A DNA stretch of 64,000 nucleotides from DASQDN01 sp963833675 (GTDB lineage: Bacteria > Acidobacteriota > Terriglobia > Bryobacterales > Bryobacteraceae): assembly GCA_963833675.1 (NCBI GenBank), contig CAWHYW010000006.1:29116-93115 (forward strand), given 5' to 3'. Of the stretch, positions 35,376 to 44,560 are shown piece by piece. The first letter of the stretch is position 1; each line of letters begins with the position of its first letter. The notes beneath the pieces were generated by a model. That model worked only from the letters and a program-made list of their open reading frames with translations. It did not search any database and was not told where the DNA came from. A program made the position numbers and the translations under genes.

Positions 35376-36235
35376 CCTGGCACGATATTCGCGATCCGCA
35401 AGATCCGCTGCTCGACGAACTCGCGCGGCAATATAATCTTCATCCGCTGCATATCGAGGACTGCCGGAATCGCAACCAGGCCGCGAAGATCGAGCCGATG
35501 AATGATTACCTATTCATCGTTCTTAAACCCGTAGATTTGAAAGAGGACCATACTCTTCAAATAGCCGATCTCGACTTCTTCATCGGCAAGGACTGGATCA
35601 TCACGGTACAGGAGCATCAATGTCAGAACGCGACCGATTCGTTGAACAAGGTGAAGCAGACCCCGAATCTTCGTCCGGATGAGATTTTCTATCGCGTGAT
35701 GGACAACATCGTGGATGCGTATGAGCCCATCCTTGACCGCGCGAGCGATCGGATCGATGAGATGGAGGATCTCGCCCTCGCGAATCCGGACCCGTCAATG
35801 CTGGAAGACGTATTTGATTTGAAAAGGGTTTTGATTCAGCTACGCCGTTTGCTCGCTAATACTCGCGACGTCGTGGGCCATCTGCTAAGAAACGAGTTTC
35901 CACTCGTTCGCCAGGAGTTGGCGCCCTTTCTCCGGGATGTATACGATCACCTGGTTCGCAACCTCGATTTGATCGAGATTCATCGCGACCTGTTGACGGG
36001 CACTACGGAGCTCTATCTGTCGAGTGTTGCGAATCGGACGAATCAAGTGATGAAGGTTCTCACGGTATTTGGCACGATCGCTACGCCGGCGCTGGTCATC
36101 ACGGGACTATACGGGATGAACCTTAAATATCTTCCCTTTATCGAGTCCCCTCACTCCTGGGCCATCGTGATCGGCATGATCGTTCTGGTATCTGTGCTTG
36201 TGCTGGCCGTATTAAAACGCTGGAGAATGCTTTGA
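35372..36235 (+). CDS. corA: CorA-family magnesium/cobalt transporter
   Basis: 287 aa from the ATG that overlaps the queA stop. N-terminal cytoplasmic domain (HIEDCRNRNQAAKIEPMNDYLFIVLKP) with long helical stalk (DLKRVLIQLRRLLANTRDVVGHLL), then two C-terminal membrane helices. The pore signature is GLYGMNLKYLP (GMN) after the first helix. The C-terminus is basic (LKRWRML). Mediates Mg2+ uptake as a homopentamer by family knowledge. The 3' end overlaps the convergent M28 gene by 85 bp. Confidence 0.92.
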   Translation: MTWHDIRDPQDPLLDELARQYNLHPLHIEDCRNRNQAAKIEPMNDYLFIVLKPVDLKEDHTLQIADLDFFIGKDWIITVQEHQCQNATDSLNKVKQTPNLRPDEIFYRVMDNIVDAYEPILDRASDRIDEMEDLALANPDPSMLEDVFDLKRVLIQLRRLLANTRDVVGHLLRNEFPLVRQELAPFLRDVYDHLVRNLDLIEIHRDLLTGTTELYLSSVANRTNQVMKVLTVFGTIATPALVITGLYGMNLKYLPFIESPHSWAIVIGMIVLVSVLVLAVLKRWRML

Positions 36236-37713
36236 GCGAATTGCGGCTTGCTCACGGGCGTTCCCACGATCATCGTTAAATCAGCGATTAGCTTTAGCAA
36301 CCTTACCGTGCTATCGGGATCGATCTTGTCCCAAGTGTCGGTGGGCCGATGATAGTCGGCGTGCAGGCCGGAGAAGAAAAATAATGTCGGTACCTGTCTT
36401 GCCTTGAACGACGTGTGATCGCTCGAACCATAAACCGAGGTGTCGCTCAGATCGAGATCGAGATCGTGTTGTGGCCCGAGTGTCTGGAGTATCCGGCGGA
36501 ACCGGCTTCCCTCAGGAGCGCCTCCGACCATTACCTTGCGGTCTCGAATGCGGCCGATCATGTCCATGTTGATCATCAGGGACGCGCGATTCAGTGGCAG
36601 CAAAGGATTATTGACGTAATAAGTTGAACCCAGCAGTCCCAGTTCCTCACCGGCAAAAGCAATGAACAGGATGCCACGAGCCGGTTTCGAATGAGAACTG
36701 AAGTATCGGGCTAGCGCCAGAACGCCGGCCGCGCCGGACGCGTTGTCGTCCGCTCCCGGATGAATCGTGCCCGCCTTCTCGGGAGCGAGCGAATATTGCT
36801 CGCCCAAACCAAGATGGTCGTAATGAGCACCGATGATCACGTACTCGTCGGTTGCGCCCGGTATGTAACCAACCACATTGCTGACATCGCGCGACGTATG
36901 CCGCACGTCCGTGTCCAATTCAACAATCAGGTCTTGCGGCAGTTCGAACGATCGCGATGATAACGTTCGATCGATCTCTTCCTGTGTGGCCTTGAAGTTC
37001 TTCCCGGCCGAGAAGAACCAGCGATCGATATGCTCACTCGAAATTTGTACGAATGGAATGCCGCTATCTGCCGGTCCGGGAAGACTGACGAACTTCTCCA
37101 GCAGATCAGACCCGTGGTTCGCTGTGTCGTTGACGTACAGAATGCCGATAGCCCCGTGCGCGCGGGCATTCAGGGCCTTGCTGAGCAGCTGTGAGTGCTC
37201 GGTATAGACACGACCTTCAAAGATACTGTTGTTCTCGAACTCTTGTGGCTCGTGCTTTAGGAGAAGGACTATTTTGTCTCGCGCATCGATGCCGGCGTAA
37301 TCGTCGTAATTGTATTCAGGGGCCGTAATTCCGTACCCTGCGAACACGACCTTGCCACGGATGCTTGCAGAGCCGGAGAGACTGAATGGAGTGAAGTTTT
37401 CTCCGACGGTTAATTCCGTCAAGTGGCCATTGAGCGTATAAGCGAACCGGTTTTTCTCACCCAGGCCGGCTTTCACGGAAACGGCAAAAGGCTGGAGATA
37501 ACTCCCACGAACCAGCGGACGAAGACCAGCCTTATGGAACTCCTTGGCAAGATATTGAGCAGCCTTGTCGAGCTCGGGGCGCCGGAGCGCGCGGCCTTTT
37601 AGTTGCTTCGAGGAGAGGTATTTGATGTCGGCGATGTACCTGTGAGCATCGATATCACCGAAGCCGAAGAGACAGCCTGCGAGCAGCGCAAGCAGAGTGA
37701 TGCTGCGCCGCAT
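36151..37713 (-). CDS. secreted M28-family metallopeptidase with PA-domain insert
   Basis: 520 aa with signal peptide (MRRSITLLALLAGCLFGFG). A PA-like region (about 100-220: VVFAGYGITAPEYNYDDYAG) precedes the peptidase domain. All five zinc-site elements of M28 aminopeptidases can be seen: IIGAHYDHLG, HPGADDNASGAAGVLALA, FAGEELGLLGS, INMDMIGRIRD and VYGSSDHTSF. The start ATG shares one base with the stop of the DsbA-like gene (TAATG), implying coupling. The last 20 residues overlap corA antisense and have no family character, so the true end may be earlier or shifted. Confidence 0.9.
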   Translation of the reverse strand: MRRSITLLALLAGCLFGFGDIDAHRYIADIKYLSSKQLKGRALRRPELDKAAQYLAKEFHKAGLRPLVRGSYLQPFAVSVKAGLGEKNRFAYTLNGHLTELTVGENFTPFSLSGSASIRGKVVFAGYGITAPEYNYDDYAGIDARDKIVLLLKHEPQEFENNSIFEGRVYTEHSQLLSKALNARAHGAIGILYVNDTANHGSDLLEKFVSLPGPADSGIPFVQISSEHIDRWFFSAGKNFKATQEEIDRTLSSRSFELPQDLIVELDTDVRHTSRDVSNVVGYIPGATDEYVIIGAHYDHLGLGEQYSLAPEKAGTIHPGADDNASGAAGVLALARYFSSHSKPARGILFIAFAGEELGLLGSTYYVNNPLLPLNRASLMINMDMIGRIRDRKVMVGGAPEGSRFRRILQTLGPQHDLDLDLSDTSVYGSSDHTSFKARQVPTLFFFSGLHADYHRPTDTWDKIDPDSTVRLLKLIADLTMIVGTPVSKPQFAQSILQRFNTASTSTDTRTIMPITMAQE

Positions 37714-38639
37714 TATTTCGTCGTAAGCGGAGTAGGTAGAGTCACCTCACAGCACTTCTCTCCACCGCCGTGAGTTTTTTGATATTCGATCTCGTGATCG
37801 ATGATCTGCTTCAGTTGCGGCCACGGTAGATTTCCGACGAGTCGTCTGCCGTTGACAAACAGCGTTGGGGTTGAGTTGATTCCCAGCATTCTTCCTTCGG
37901 CCTGCGATTTGGTGATCTCGGCTTCCGTGGTCTTATTGTCGATGCAGGCGGCAAATTGAATGGGCTCGATCGCTTTCGTTTTTGCCCATTCCGTGACTTT
38001 TTCCTTCAGGTTCTCCAAATTGATTTCGCCCTGATGCTCAAAGATCCAATCGTGGAAATCCCAGAAAGCGGCGGGCTTCTGACGGAAGACACAACGTCCG
38101 GCGATGGCCGCCGGCTTGGCCCAGGGATGAATGGGCTCTAATGGGAAGTCCTTGAAGTAAACACGCACCTGGGTCGGAAAGGTAGACGCGACATTCTGGC
38201 GGATAATTTTGGCTTCTTCCTTGCAGTAACTGCACTGGAAGTCGCTGAACATCACGATGACAACCGGAGCTCCGGGCTCGCCGAAACTCGGCTGCAGATC
38301 GGTGTTGAGCTTTTCCTTGTCGGCGTCAAACGGATTTTTCGCAATGTCGTAGACAACGCCCCTGATGATCCGATGGCCATCGTTCGAGATGTAGAAAGTT
38401 TCTTCCTGGGTGGCAGGACCGGCGCTTCCGGTCACGACCACTTCCTTGAACCCTGGAAGATCCGTCGAAGGCTTGGGATCACCCACGGAAACGCTTATTT
38501 GCGGTCCCCAGACATAAAGATGCCGGACGTACTGCTCCATTGTGGATTTGTCAAACGCGGTTGGAGCGGAAGGCTTTTGCGCAATCGCACAACTGACACA
38601 CCACAACACTGCTGCGCAAGGCAGCGCATAAAAGCGCAT
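37713..38639 (-). CDS. DsbA-family thioredoxin-fold oxidoreductase, secreted
   Basis: 308 aa from the ATG opening a signal peptide (MRFYALPCAAVLWCVSCAIAQ). An N-terminal extension (about 20-130) precedes a DsbA/BdbD-like domain: VVIVMFSDFQCSYCKEEAKII (active-site CSYC), VYFKDFPLEPIHPWAKPAA and the cis-proline loop GINSTPTLFVNGRRLVGN. It probably forms or isomerises disulfides in exported proteins such as the coupled M28 peptidase. An extra cysteine pair lies at the C-terminus (GGEKCCEV). Divergent from the AraD1 gene with 44 bp between. Confidence 0.88.
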   Translation of the reverse strand: MRFYALPCAAVLWCVSCAIAQKPSAPTAFDKSTMEQYVRHLYVWGPQISVSVGDPKPSTDLPGFKEVVVTGSAGPATQEETFYISNDGHRIIRGVVYDIAKNPFDADKEKLNTDLQPSFGEPGAPVVIVMFSDFQCSYCKEEAKIIRQNVASTFPTQVRVYFKDFPLEPIHPWAKPAAIAGRCVFRQKPAAFWDFHDWIFEHQGEINLENLKEKVTEWAKTKAIEPIQFAACIDNKTTEAEITKSQAEGRMLGINSTPTLFVNGRRLVGNLPWPQLKQIIDHEIEYQKTHGGGEKCCEVTLPTPLTTK

Positions 38640-38683
38640 ATATAGACAGTGTAACCCTGAATCCATACAATGGACGCTGACTT

Positions 38684-39658
38684 ATGAGACTCGTTCAATA
38701 CCTTGAAGATGCGCTGCGGCGGCGGGTAGCTCTGGTAGACGGCGATCGATTGGTTCCTGTCGCGGGGTTCGATTCGGTCTATTCCCTGGCATTTAACGCA
38801 ATAGATACGAGCAAGCCGTTGCGCGAGGTGGTGGAACGAAACTTATCCCGCGAGTCGATCGCGTACTCCGATGAGTTGATGTACCTGCCCTCGTTCGATC
38901 ATCCCCAGGAGCGTGCTCGCTGTCTGGTGAGCGGTACGGGCTTGACCCATAGACAAAGCGCGCAAACCCGGAACTCGATGCACACTGGAGCGCAAGCCGT
39001 TACTGACTCGATGCGCATGTACGAATGGGGAGTGGAAGGCGGTAGACCTGAGCCGGGAAAGATCGGGGCGCAACCGGAGTGGTTTTACAAAGGAAACGGC
39101 GGAATTCTTCGAGGACACAACGATACTCTCGACGTGCCTCCGTATGCGGATGATGGGGGCGACGAATCGGAAATCGCGGGATGCTACGTGATCGACTGGA
39201 CAGGAGCGCCCAGGAGAGTCGGACTGACCATGGGCAATGAATTCTCCGATCACGTGATGGAGCGGAAAAATTATCTCTATCTCGCACCGTCAAAACTTCG
39301 GCAGTGCTCGATCGGGCCGGAGTTGGTGATCGACCCGGATTTTGAGAGCATCACAGGACTCGCCCGAATCGAGCGTGCCGGCAAGGAGATTTGGAGGAAG
39401 GAACTCGCGACCGGCGCCGACCATATGTGCCACTCGCTCGCGAACATGGAGCACCATCATTTCAAGTATCCGGCGCACCGGCAGCCTGGAGACGTGCATA
39501 TTCATTTCTTCGGCGCCGGAGCGTTCAGCTTCGGCCAGGTAACGCTTGAAGATGGCGACGTTATGGAGATTGCGTTCGATGGCTTTGGCCGCCCGCTGCG
39601 CAATGAATTACGTCTTGACGGTGCTCCGAACGATCTTGTGCAGGTCACAGCTCTCTAG
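38684..39658 (+). CDS. AraD1/GguC family protein (fumarylacetoacetase-like fold)
   Basis: 324 aa. Matches the AraD1/GguC branch of the fumarylacetoacetate hydrolase fold: YLEDALRRRVALVDGDRLV, VSGTGLTHRQSAQTRN, PEWFYKGNGGILRG, YVIDWTGAPRRVGLTMGNEFSDH, SLANMEHHHFKYPAH and HIHFFGAGAFSFG. Relatives lie in sugar-acid catabolism gene clusters, where they act on 2-keto-3-deoxy sugar acids, but no such cluster is present here, so the substrate is open. Start ATG 44 bp from the divergent DsbA-like gene. Confidence 0.85.
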   Translation: MRLVQYLEDALRRRVALVDGDRLVPVAGFDSVYSLAFNAIDTSKPLREVVERNLSRESIAYSDELMYLPSFDHPQERARCLVSGTGLTHRQSAQTRNSMHTGAQAVTDSMRMYEWGVEGGRPEPGKIGAQPEWFYKGNGGILRGHNDTLDVPPYADDGGDESEIAGCYVIDWTGAPRRVGLTMGNEFSDHVMERKNYLYLAPSKLRQCSIGPELVIDPDFESITGLARIERAGKEIWRKELATGADHMCHSLANMEHHHFKYPAHRQPGDVHIHFFGAGAFSFGQVTLEDGDVMEIAFDGFGRPLRNELRLDGAPNDLVQVTAL

Positions 39659-39672
39659 GAAAGAACAGTCTC

Positions 39673-40414
39673 ATGCGACAACTCGTCGTAGTTCTGGTCG
39701 CTGGTGCGGTCCTGTTCGCGGAGCGGAGACCCGGGAGCCCACTCGACCATCTTCCGAAGAACATGGAGATGCTCACTCACTTCGGGGAACGCGCCGATTA
39801 TTCGCCCGACAACCAGCGCATCGCGTTTATGGCAAAAAGCTTCGGCGACGCCTTCGCCGTAGACCTGAAAACCCGCACTATTCGATGCCTCACCTGCAGT
39901 GTGCCCGGAGCTGCATTCCTCAGAGTGATGCATTTATCCGACGGCAACTTTATGCTGATCGGTCCCGAGCGTTTTAGCGATATTCGGACGAGTCGTAGTC
40001 GCGACAACGAGCTCTGGTTTTTGAGTAAAGAAGCCGGATCGAAGCCTGTGAAGCTCGGTCAGAAAATGAGTGAGGGAGCGGCGATCTCGAAGAAGAACCT
40101 TCGAATTGCCTGGTCCGAAACGAATGCTCAATTCCCTGAGCTCGCTCGCGACTATTCGCGATTGGTCGTCGCTGACTTCGAGTACTCCGGAAATGTTCCA
40201 AAAATCGTTCGCCAGAGGACCGTCTATGAGAGCAAGGACGCAAAGTGCCGGATCGAAGCGCAGGATTTTTACGAGCTTCAACGATTACGAAGGGTGGAAA
40301 GCATCCAACCCCGTGGTGTCCACCGACGGCCGCAACATCGCGTTTCAGATTGCCCACACAGTAGACGAGGCGGGTGTGGGATACGGAATCGTCATTATGA
40401 AGATACTACGCTAA
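39673..40414 (+). CDS. TolB-like beta-propeller protein (one frameshift)
   Basis: About 247 aa. Signal peptide (MRQLVVVLVAGAVLFA) then a TolB-like propeller fragment: FGERADYSPDNQRIAFMAKSF, VDLKTRTIRCLT, DNELWFLSKEAGSKP and, after a one-base shift in a T5 run (40266-40270), FNDYEGWKASNPVVSTDGRNI ending GIVIMKILR at 40412-40414. Short for a full propeller, so it may be truncated or assemble with another domain. No partner is obvious. Confidence 0.7.
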
Positions 40415-40419
40415 ATCGG

Positions 40420-40437
40420 TATACCCACCGGGGGTAT
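40420..40437 (+). promoter_or_regulatory. CsoR-type operator overlapping its own gene start
   Basis: TATACCCACCGGGGGTAT is an inverted repeat (ATACCC ... GGGTAT) of the G-stretch type bound by CsoR/RcnR-family repressors. It ends on the first bases of the csoR-type start codon (40436), so metal-free repressor would block initiation of its own transcript. Confidence 0.55.
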
Positions 40438-40807
40438 GATGGTGTTGATGTCCAACACGGGAACGAATCGGGCAGCCATCGCTTCGTGTGGATGCGGCTG
40501 CTCCGATACGAGTGAGCGCCATGCGGTCAGTGTCGACCCCGAAATCAAGGCTGCAAATATCAAACGTCTGCGGCGGATTGAGGGTCAAGTGCGCGGGTTG
40601 CAGAAGATGGTCGAAGAAGACCGTTACTGCGCGGACATCATGATTCAGATTTCAGCCGTGCAGGAGGCGCTCCGGACCGTCGGACGTGCTCTCATGCGCA
40701 ATCATTTGAAGCATTGCGCGACCCAGGCGATCGCGCATGGTACGCCCGAAGAAGCTCAGGGAATGTACGATGAGCTTCTTGACTTGATTTACAAGCACTC
40801 ACGATAG
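40436..40807 (+). CDS. CsoR/RcnR-family metal-sensing repressor
   Basis: 123 aa all-helical DUF156 protein. INIKRLRRIEGQVRGLQKMVEEDRYC carries the first cysteine ligand, and LMRNHLKHCATQAI the His-X3-Cys pair of the CsoR copper site. An N-terminal SCGCGCSD cluster is unusual and could be an extra metal-binding tail. The start is ATG 40436 or the nearby 40448; the operator covers both. Apparently monocistronic and probably autoregulated, with no transporter or efflux gene next to it. Confidence 0.88.
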   Translation: MMVLMSNTGTNRAAIASCGCGCSDTSERHAVSVDPEIKAANIKRLRRIEGQVRGLQKMVEEDRYCADIMIQISAVQEALRTVGRALMRNHLKHCATQAIAHGTPEEAQGMYDELLDLIYKHSR

Positions 40808-40819
40808 CGCCGCCGTCCC

Positions 40820-43800
40820 TTACGGGCCGACAAACAAGATCGCCTTCTGCTGTGTTCGCGTTCCCTGAGCTGTTAGAACGATTTCATGTTCTCCGGTGGG
40901 AAGCTCCGGTACTTCGATGTTGATCTGATACAAGCCCGGACTGATTAAACCGGAATACAACACTTTGGCAGTTCGACCGCCCAAAGTCACAGCGGGAGTG
41001 GCGATTGCGAGAGGCTGTTGTAATAGAAGCCCCTCAGGATAGGCCGGATTGGTGGCTCCCAATCCAGTCGCATAGAGCGAGATGGCGTCACCGGCTTTGG
41101 CGCCGCGCGTTGCCGTATTTGGAAACGTATCCGGAGGAGCGACCAGCATCCCATTGGGGAGCGTGATCGCTGCTAGACGGCTTACCGGGGCCGGCATCAT
41201 GAACAGCCCCGGGGCCCGCGTGCGGAGAAGAGTGACCTCAAAGAGGCTACGCCGGCCATTGTTGTCGATCTCGATCGGAACCAATCCGACGGCCGTATCT
41301 TCGGGCGCAAGAGCGTTGATTTGGGTGGGACTGATGTAGTAAACATACGCGGGCTTCCCATTCACCAGCACTTTCACGCCGTCGAGACTGGTCGGCAGGC
41401 GGTCGCCATTAAAATCGGCGGCCGTCCACGTTCGCGTTCCGGGCGCCAGATTGACTCCACGCACGGTAAACCATCCGCCCGGTGAGATTCCGGTGAGGAA
41501 GCTCGCAGCGTTCACCACTCCGCCGTCCGCGATTGCCGGCCGCAAGGGATCCCCTGCCATTTGTCGAATAAACACCGTGTTGCCGGCGATAGTTACCGTC
41601 CCTCGGCGTTCCGAACTGCTGGTATTCGTATCGTGGATCAGAGTCACAGACTGGCTGGTTTTCTCCAGAAGGGAAAGCCAGGGAGTGGTCGTATTGACTT
41701 GCCAGGCGGCATCGCTCTGAGTTTGCACCGAGAGCGTTACGATTCCCGAGCCGCTCGAGACAAGTGTTTCGACAGGACTCACAATGAAATCAGAGGATCG
41801 AATCGTACCGGGAGCCGCCTGATTGATTTGCAGTGTGTACTCGCCAACGGTAAGCGTGCCGGTCCGGGCGCCAGGTCCCGGATTCACGTCTACGGAATAG
41901 AGGACGAGGTCATATTCATTGCCCGAAGCATTCTGTACCTTAATCCAGGGACTGGCCGACGAAACTTGCCACGCGCACGGCTCCGACGTTGGTACGACCT
42001 CGAACAGGTAAACGCCCGCGCTGGCGGGAACGTCTCGGCGGAATGGCCTCGGTACTACGCGACATGCTGTGTCGAAGGTAAACGAGCCCTGGCGTACCCA
42101 GCCGGTGCTCGCGCCGCTGCGGTCGACTGCCATCGTATAAATTTCCTGCGGACGGGTCACGGTCCGAAGAAATGCAAAATCCATCCACACTTCGAACTCC
42201 GTATCAGAGATCGCGGTTACGGAAGCGTAGCCTGCGCCGCATCGCGAATTGCTCACGAATCGCCATTCCCCGTTCTGAAGCGTGTCGAACGAGTACGCGC
42301 CTGTCTCCGGTACCTTGAGCGAGAGTGTACGAGTCGTGAAGTCATAACGCGCGACACAGCCGTTCTGTTCGGTTTGAGAATCGTTGATCAGAATAAGGAA
42401 TTCCTTGAGATCGTCTACCCCATTCGGATCCGAAACGATCGCATCCGTTGATATCCATTGCAGGCTCGGAAAACTGCCGGTCTTCGGACCAAAAACCGAA
42501 ACCGCAGGCGGCGCCGGTATACCAGTCTGGGTTACGCCGAATGTCTTTCGTTCGATTGTCAGCGATGCCCGCCGCGAGAGGGCGGTTGAATTTCGCTGCG
42601 CCTCGAGCGTGATGCTTGCATTTCCTTTTCGATTCAAGCCGCCTGGCACATCGAGCCAGCTCCGGCTCGGTGAGGCGCTCCAGGCACACTCAGGAGTCGC
42701 AGACACCGAGATTGTAGTGGGACGTCCTTCCGGGCTGATGAGAGCGCCGTCGGTGATTCCCGATACGGTTGTGCAGGGCGCATCATAACGGACCGAAATC
42801 CGCAACTGCTGCGGCGTCATAGACAGGACTTCGAGAGTGAGATCGCTGAACGGATCGCGCCAAACCTGGCCCGGACGTAGAACAGGATCGGTGAAGTAGC
42901 CAGGAAACGCGAGGAGGCGAGTCTCGTCAATGCTTGCGGGTGTGAAGTCCAGCAGATCGGAATACAGCTCCTCCGCGGTAGATTGCGCGCGAATTGTCGC
43001 GCCTTCGAACATGGTCTTCAGATCTGGATTCTCGCTGCTGTCGAATGCTCCCGCGGGCTGCCGGTATTCAATCCAAAGGACTTCATCGCCGGCATTGCGC
43101 TTTACCCGTAAAGCTTTCACCCCGGCGGCAGGTGATTGCAGCGGCGCCAAATCGAAGACACCCGCCGTCTGGACGTTCGTATAGTCCGTGGTCTGTCGCA
43201 ACCAACCGAGAGTTACTTTTTGAGCGGCGCTGAAATGCGCCTCGCCACTGCCCATCACGGAGAAGAGATCACCGTACTCCTCAAAGGTCGCGAGGCCGCG
43301 GTCGGGTCCGATAGCGGTTCCCGGAAAGCGCATAGTTCGCGCATGTTCGACCCCAAAATTGTGTCCGAGTTCGTGGATGACTGTAAATAGCAGATCTTCG
43401 GCTTTGGTGAAGCGCACCGATGCGTACGAGGCTTGCGTACGCTCGCTCGGAGAAATGAGAGTTTGACAGCCAATCGTTCCTTGTCCCAGAGTCTCGCAGG
43501 CGTCAGAGCCGGGATAGACAACCACGACGCGAGAATAGCGAGTGAAATCGACGTCTGTGTCGGCAGCTTTCAGGGCCGCGACTCGTAGCTGAGCGTATTC
43601 TCCACATTTATATTCGCGATCGAGCGTGTACCAGCCGAACACATCACCCGTTAGATTCAAAGCTCCGTAGGATGCCTCTTTATAGAAGTTGCTGACCGTA
43701 CGCCCTGAGGGTCCGAAGATCAGCTCTCCGATTCGAGCTTTCGTGAGCTCAGGAGCGGGCGCTCCGGGGAAATTTGCCAGGATTACCGCGAGCCGCTGCG

Positions 43801-44338
43801 CACCATCGGTTCTGCATTCGGCAGCAGGTTCGGCCGAGCGTTCGACGGCTGCTGCAGTCACGAGCATGACGTTGCCGACGCGATATCCTTCCAAGCGCGC
43901 TTCGTCTCCGCAGTGCAGAGATAGAGCAGGCCCACCGTACGCTGTTATCGACTCGCCGCCACTCTCGAACAGGTAGCTATGCAGGCTGCGTTTTTCCCGT
44001 GGCTGATCGAGGACCGTCGATTCGACCGGGCCTCTGTAGGCGAACGTCCGCTCGAGGAGCTTACCATCGGCCGCCTGACGAGTCCGCAGGTCCTGAAGCG
44101 TTTGAGGACTCAGCAGCAGACCTCGCGCAGCGACAGGGTCTCGCGCAATGAGATTATTTAACAGCGCTGCCCGTTCGAGAAGAATCGCACCCGATGCCGC
44201 GCTTCGGCGTACGCTCTTGCTGCTCACATCCTGGAGGATCTGCCGATTCAGCTCACGTACGCGATCGACGTCTGATGCGAAAAGACACAGGGAAGGTATG
44301 AGGACGGCGAGTGACGCACGACCAATAATTTGACGCAA
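40820..44338 (-). CDS. very large secreted metalloprotease with BACON and Solibacter-type C-terminal domains
   Basis: 1172 aa. TTG start (GGAG about 10 bp upstream) opens a signal peptide (LAVLIPSLCLFASD). A gametolysin-like zinc protease domain holds HELGHNFGVEH (322-332) with a Met-turn SVMG. Central BACON-type beta-sandwiches carry aromatic-serine motifs (CAWSASPSRSWLDVPGG, PCAWQVSSASPWIKVQ, AAWQVNTTTPWLSLLE). The C-terminal 230 residues (GGVVNAASFLTGISPGGWFTV, PTSLDGVKVLVNGKPAYVYYISPTQINALAP, GLYQINIEVPELPTGEHE) match the repeat-type domain known from Solibacter secreted proteins. BACON domains suggest mucin or glycan contact. Confidence 0.88.
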   Translation of the reverse strand: MRQIIGRASLAVLIPSLCLFASDVDRVRELNRQILQDVSSKSVRRSAASGAILLERAALLNNLIARDPVAARGLLLSPQTLQDLRTRQAADGKLLERTFAYRGPVESTVLDQPREKRSLHSYLFESGGESITAYGGPALSLHCGDEARLEGYRVGNVMLVTAAAVERSAEPAAECRTDGAQRLAVILANFPGAPAPELTKARIGELIFGPSGRTVSNFYKEASYGALNLTGDVFGWYTLDREYKCGEYAQLRVAALKAADTDVDFTRYSRVVVVYPGSDACETLGQGTIGCQTLISPSERTQASYASVRFTKAEDLLFTVIHELGHNFGVEHARTMRFPGTAIGPDRGLATFEEYGDLFSVMGSGEAHFSAAQKVTLGWLRQTTDYTNVQTAGVFDLAPLQSPAAGVKALRVKRNAGDEVLWIEYRQPAGAFDSSENPDLKTMFEGATIRAQSTAEELYSDLLDFTPASIDETRLLAFPGYFTDPVLRPGQVWRDPFSDLTLEVLSMTPQQLRISVRYDAPCTTVSGITDGALISPEGRPTTISVSATPECAWSASPSRSWLDVPGGLNRKGNASITLEAQRNSTALSRRASLTIERKTFGVTQTGIPAPPAVSVFGPKTGSFPSLQWISTDAIVSDPNGVDDLKEFLILINDSQTEQNGCVARYDFTTRTLSLKVPETGAYSFDTLQNGEWRFVSNSRCGAGYASVTAISDTEFEVWMDFAFLRTVTRPQEIYTMAVDRSGASTGWVRQGSFTFDTACRVVPRPFRRDVPASAGVYLFEVVPTSEPCAWQVSSASPWIKVQNASGNEYDLVLYSVDVNPGPGARTGTLTVGEYTLQINQAAPGTIRSSDFIVSPVETLVSSGSGIVTLSVQTQSDAAWQVNTTTPWLSLLEKTSQSVTLIHDTNTSSSERRGTVTIAGNTVFIRQMAGDPLRPAIADGGVVNAASFLTGISPGGWFTVRGVNLAPGTRTWTAADFNGDRLPTSLDGVKVLVNGKPAYVYYISPTQINALAPEDTAVGLVPIEIDNNGRRSLFEVTLLRTRAPGLFMMPAPVSRLAAITLPNGMLVAPPDTFPNTATRGAKAGDAISLYATGLGATNPAYPEGLLLQQPLAIATPAVTLGGRTAKVLYSGLISPGLYQINIEVPELPTGEHEIVLTAQGTRTQQKAILFVGP

Positions 44339-44509
44339 ATTGTAAGCTCCGAACTTTCGATTTTAGCGTCGAAATGTCTCTTTGCCGATACAAAATCACC
44401 TTACTTTTCTACTTACTACCTTCGAGTAACTTGCACTATTCCGCTTTGCTCAAAGGCCTAGGTGAGTTCCCTGGGTAGGCGTGATGTGAGGCCAAAAACG
44501 AGTAAGGTG

Positions 44510-44539
44510 TTGACCTTGATAGCGCAGCCATCATATACT
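44510..44539 (+). promoter_or_regulatory. promoter of the Oar-like receptor gene
   Basis: TTGACC (44510-44515) and TATACT (44534-44539) with an 18-bp spacer, 21 bp before the ATG at 44561. The start itself has AGGAG 5 bp upstream. A near-consensus sigma-70 promoter. Confidence 0.65.
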
Positions 44540-44560
44540 TCACAAGATTCAGGAGTCTCA

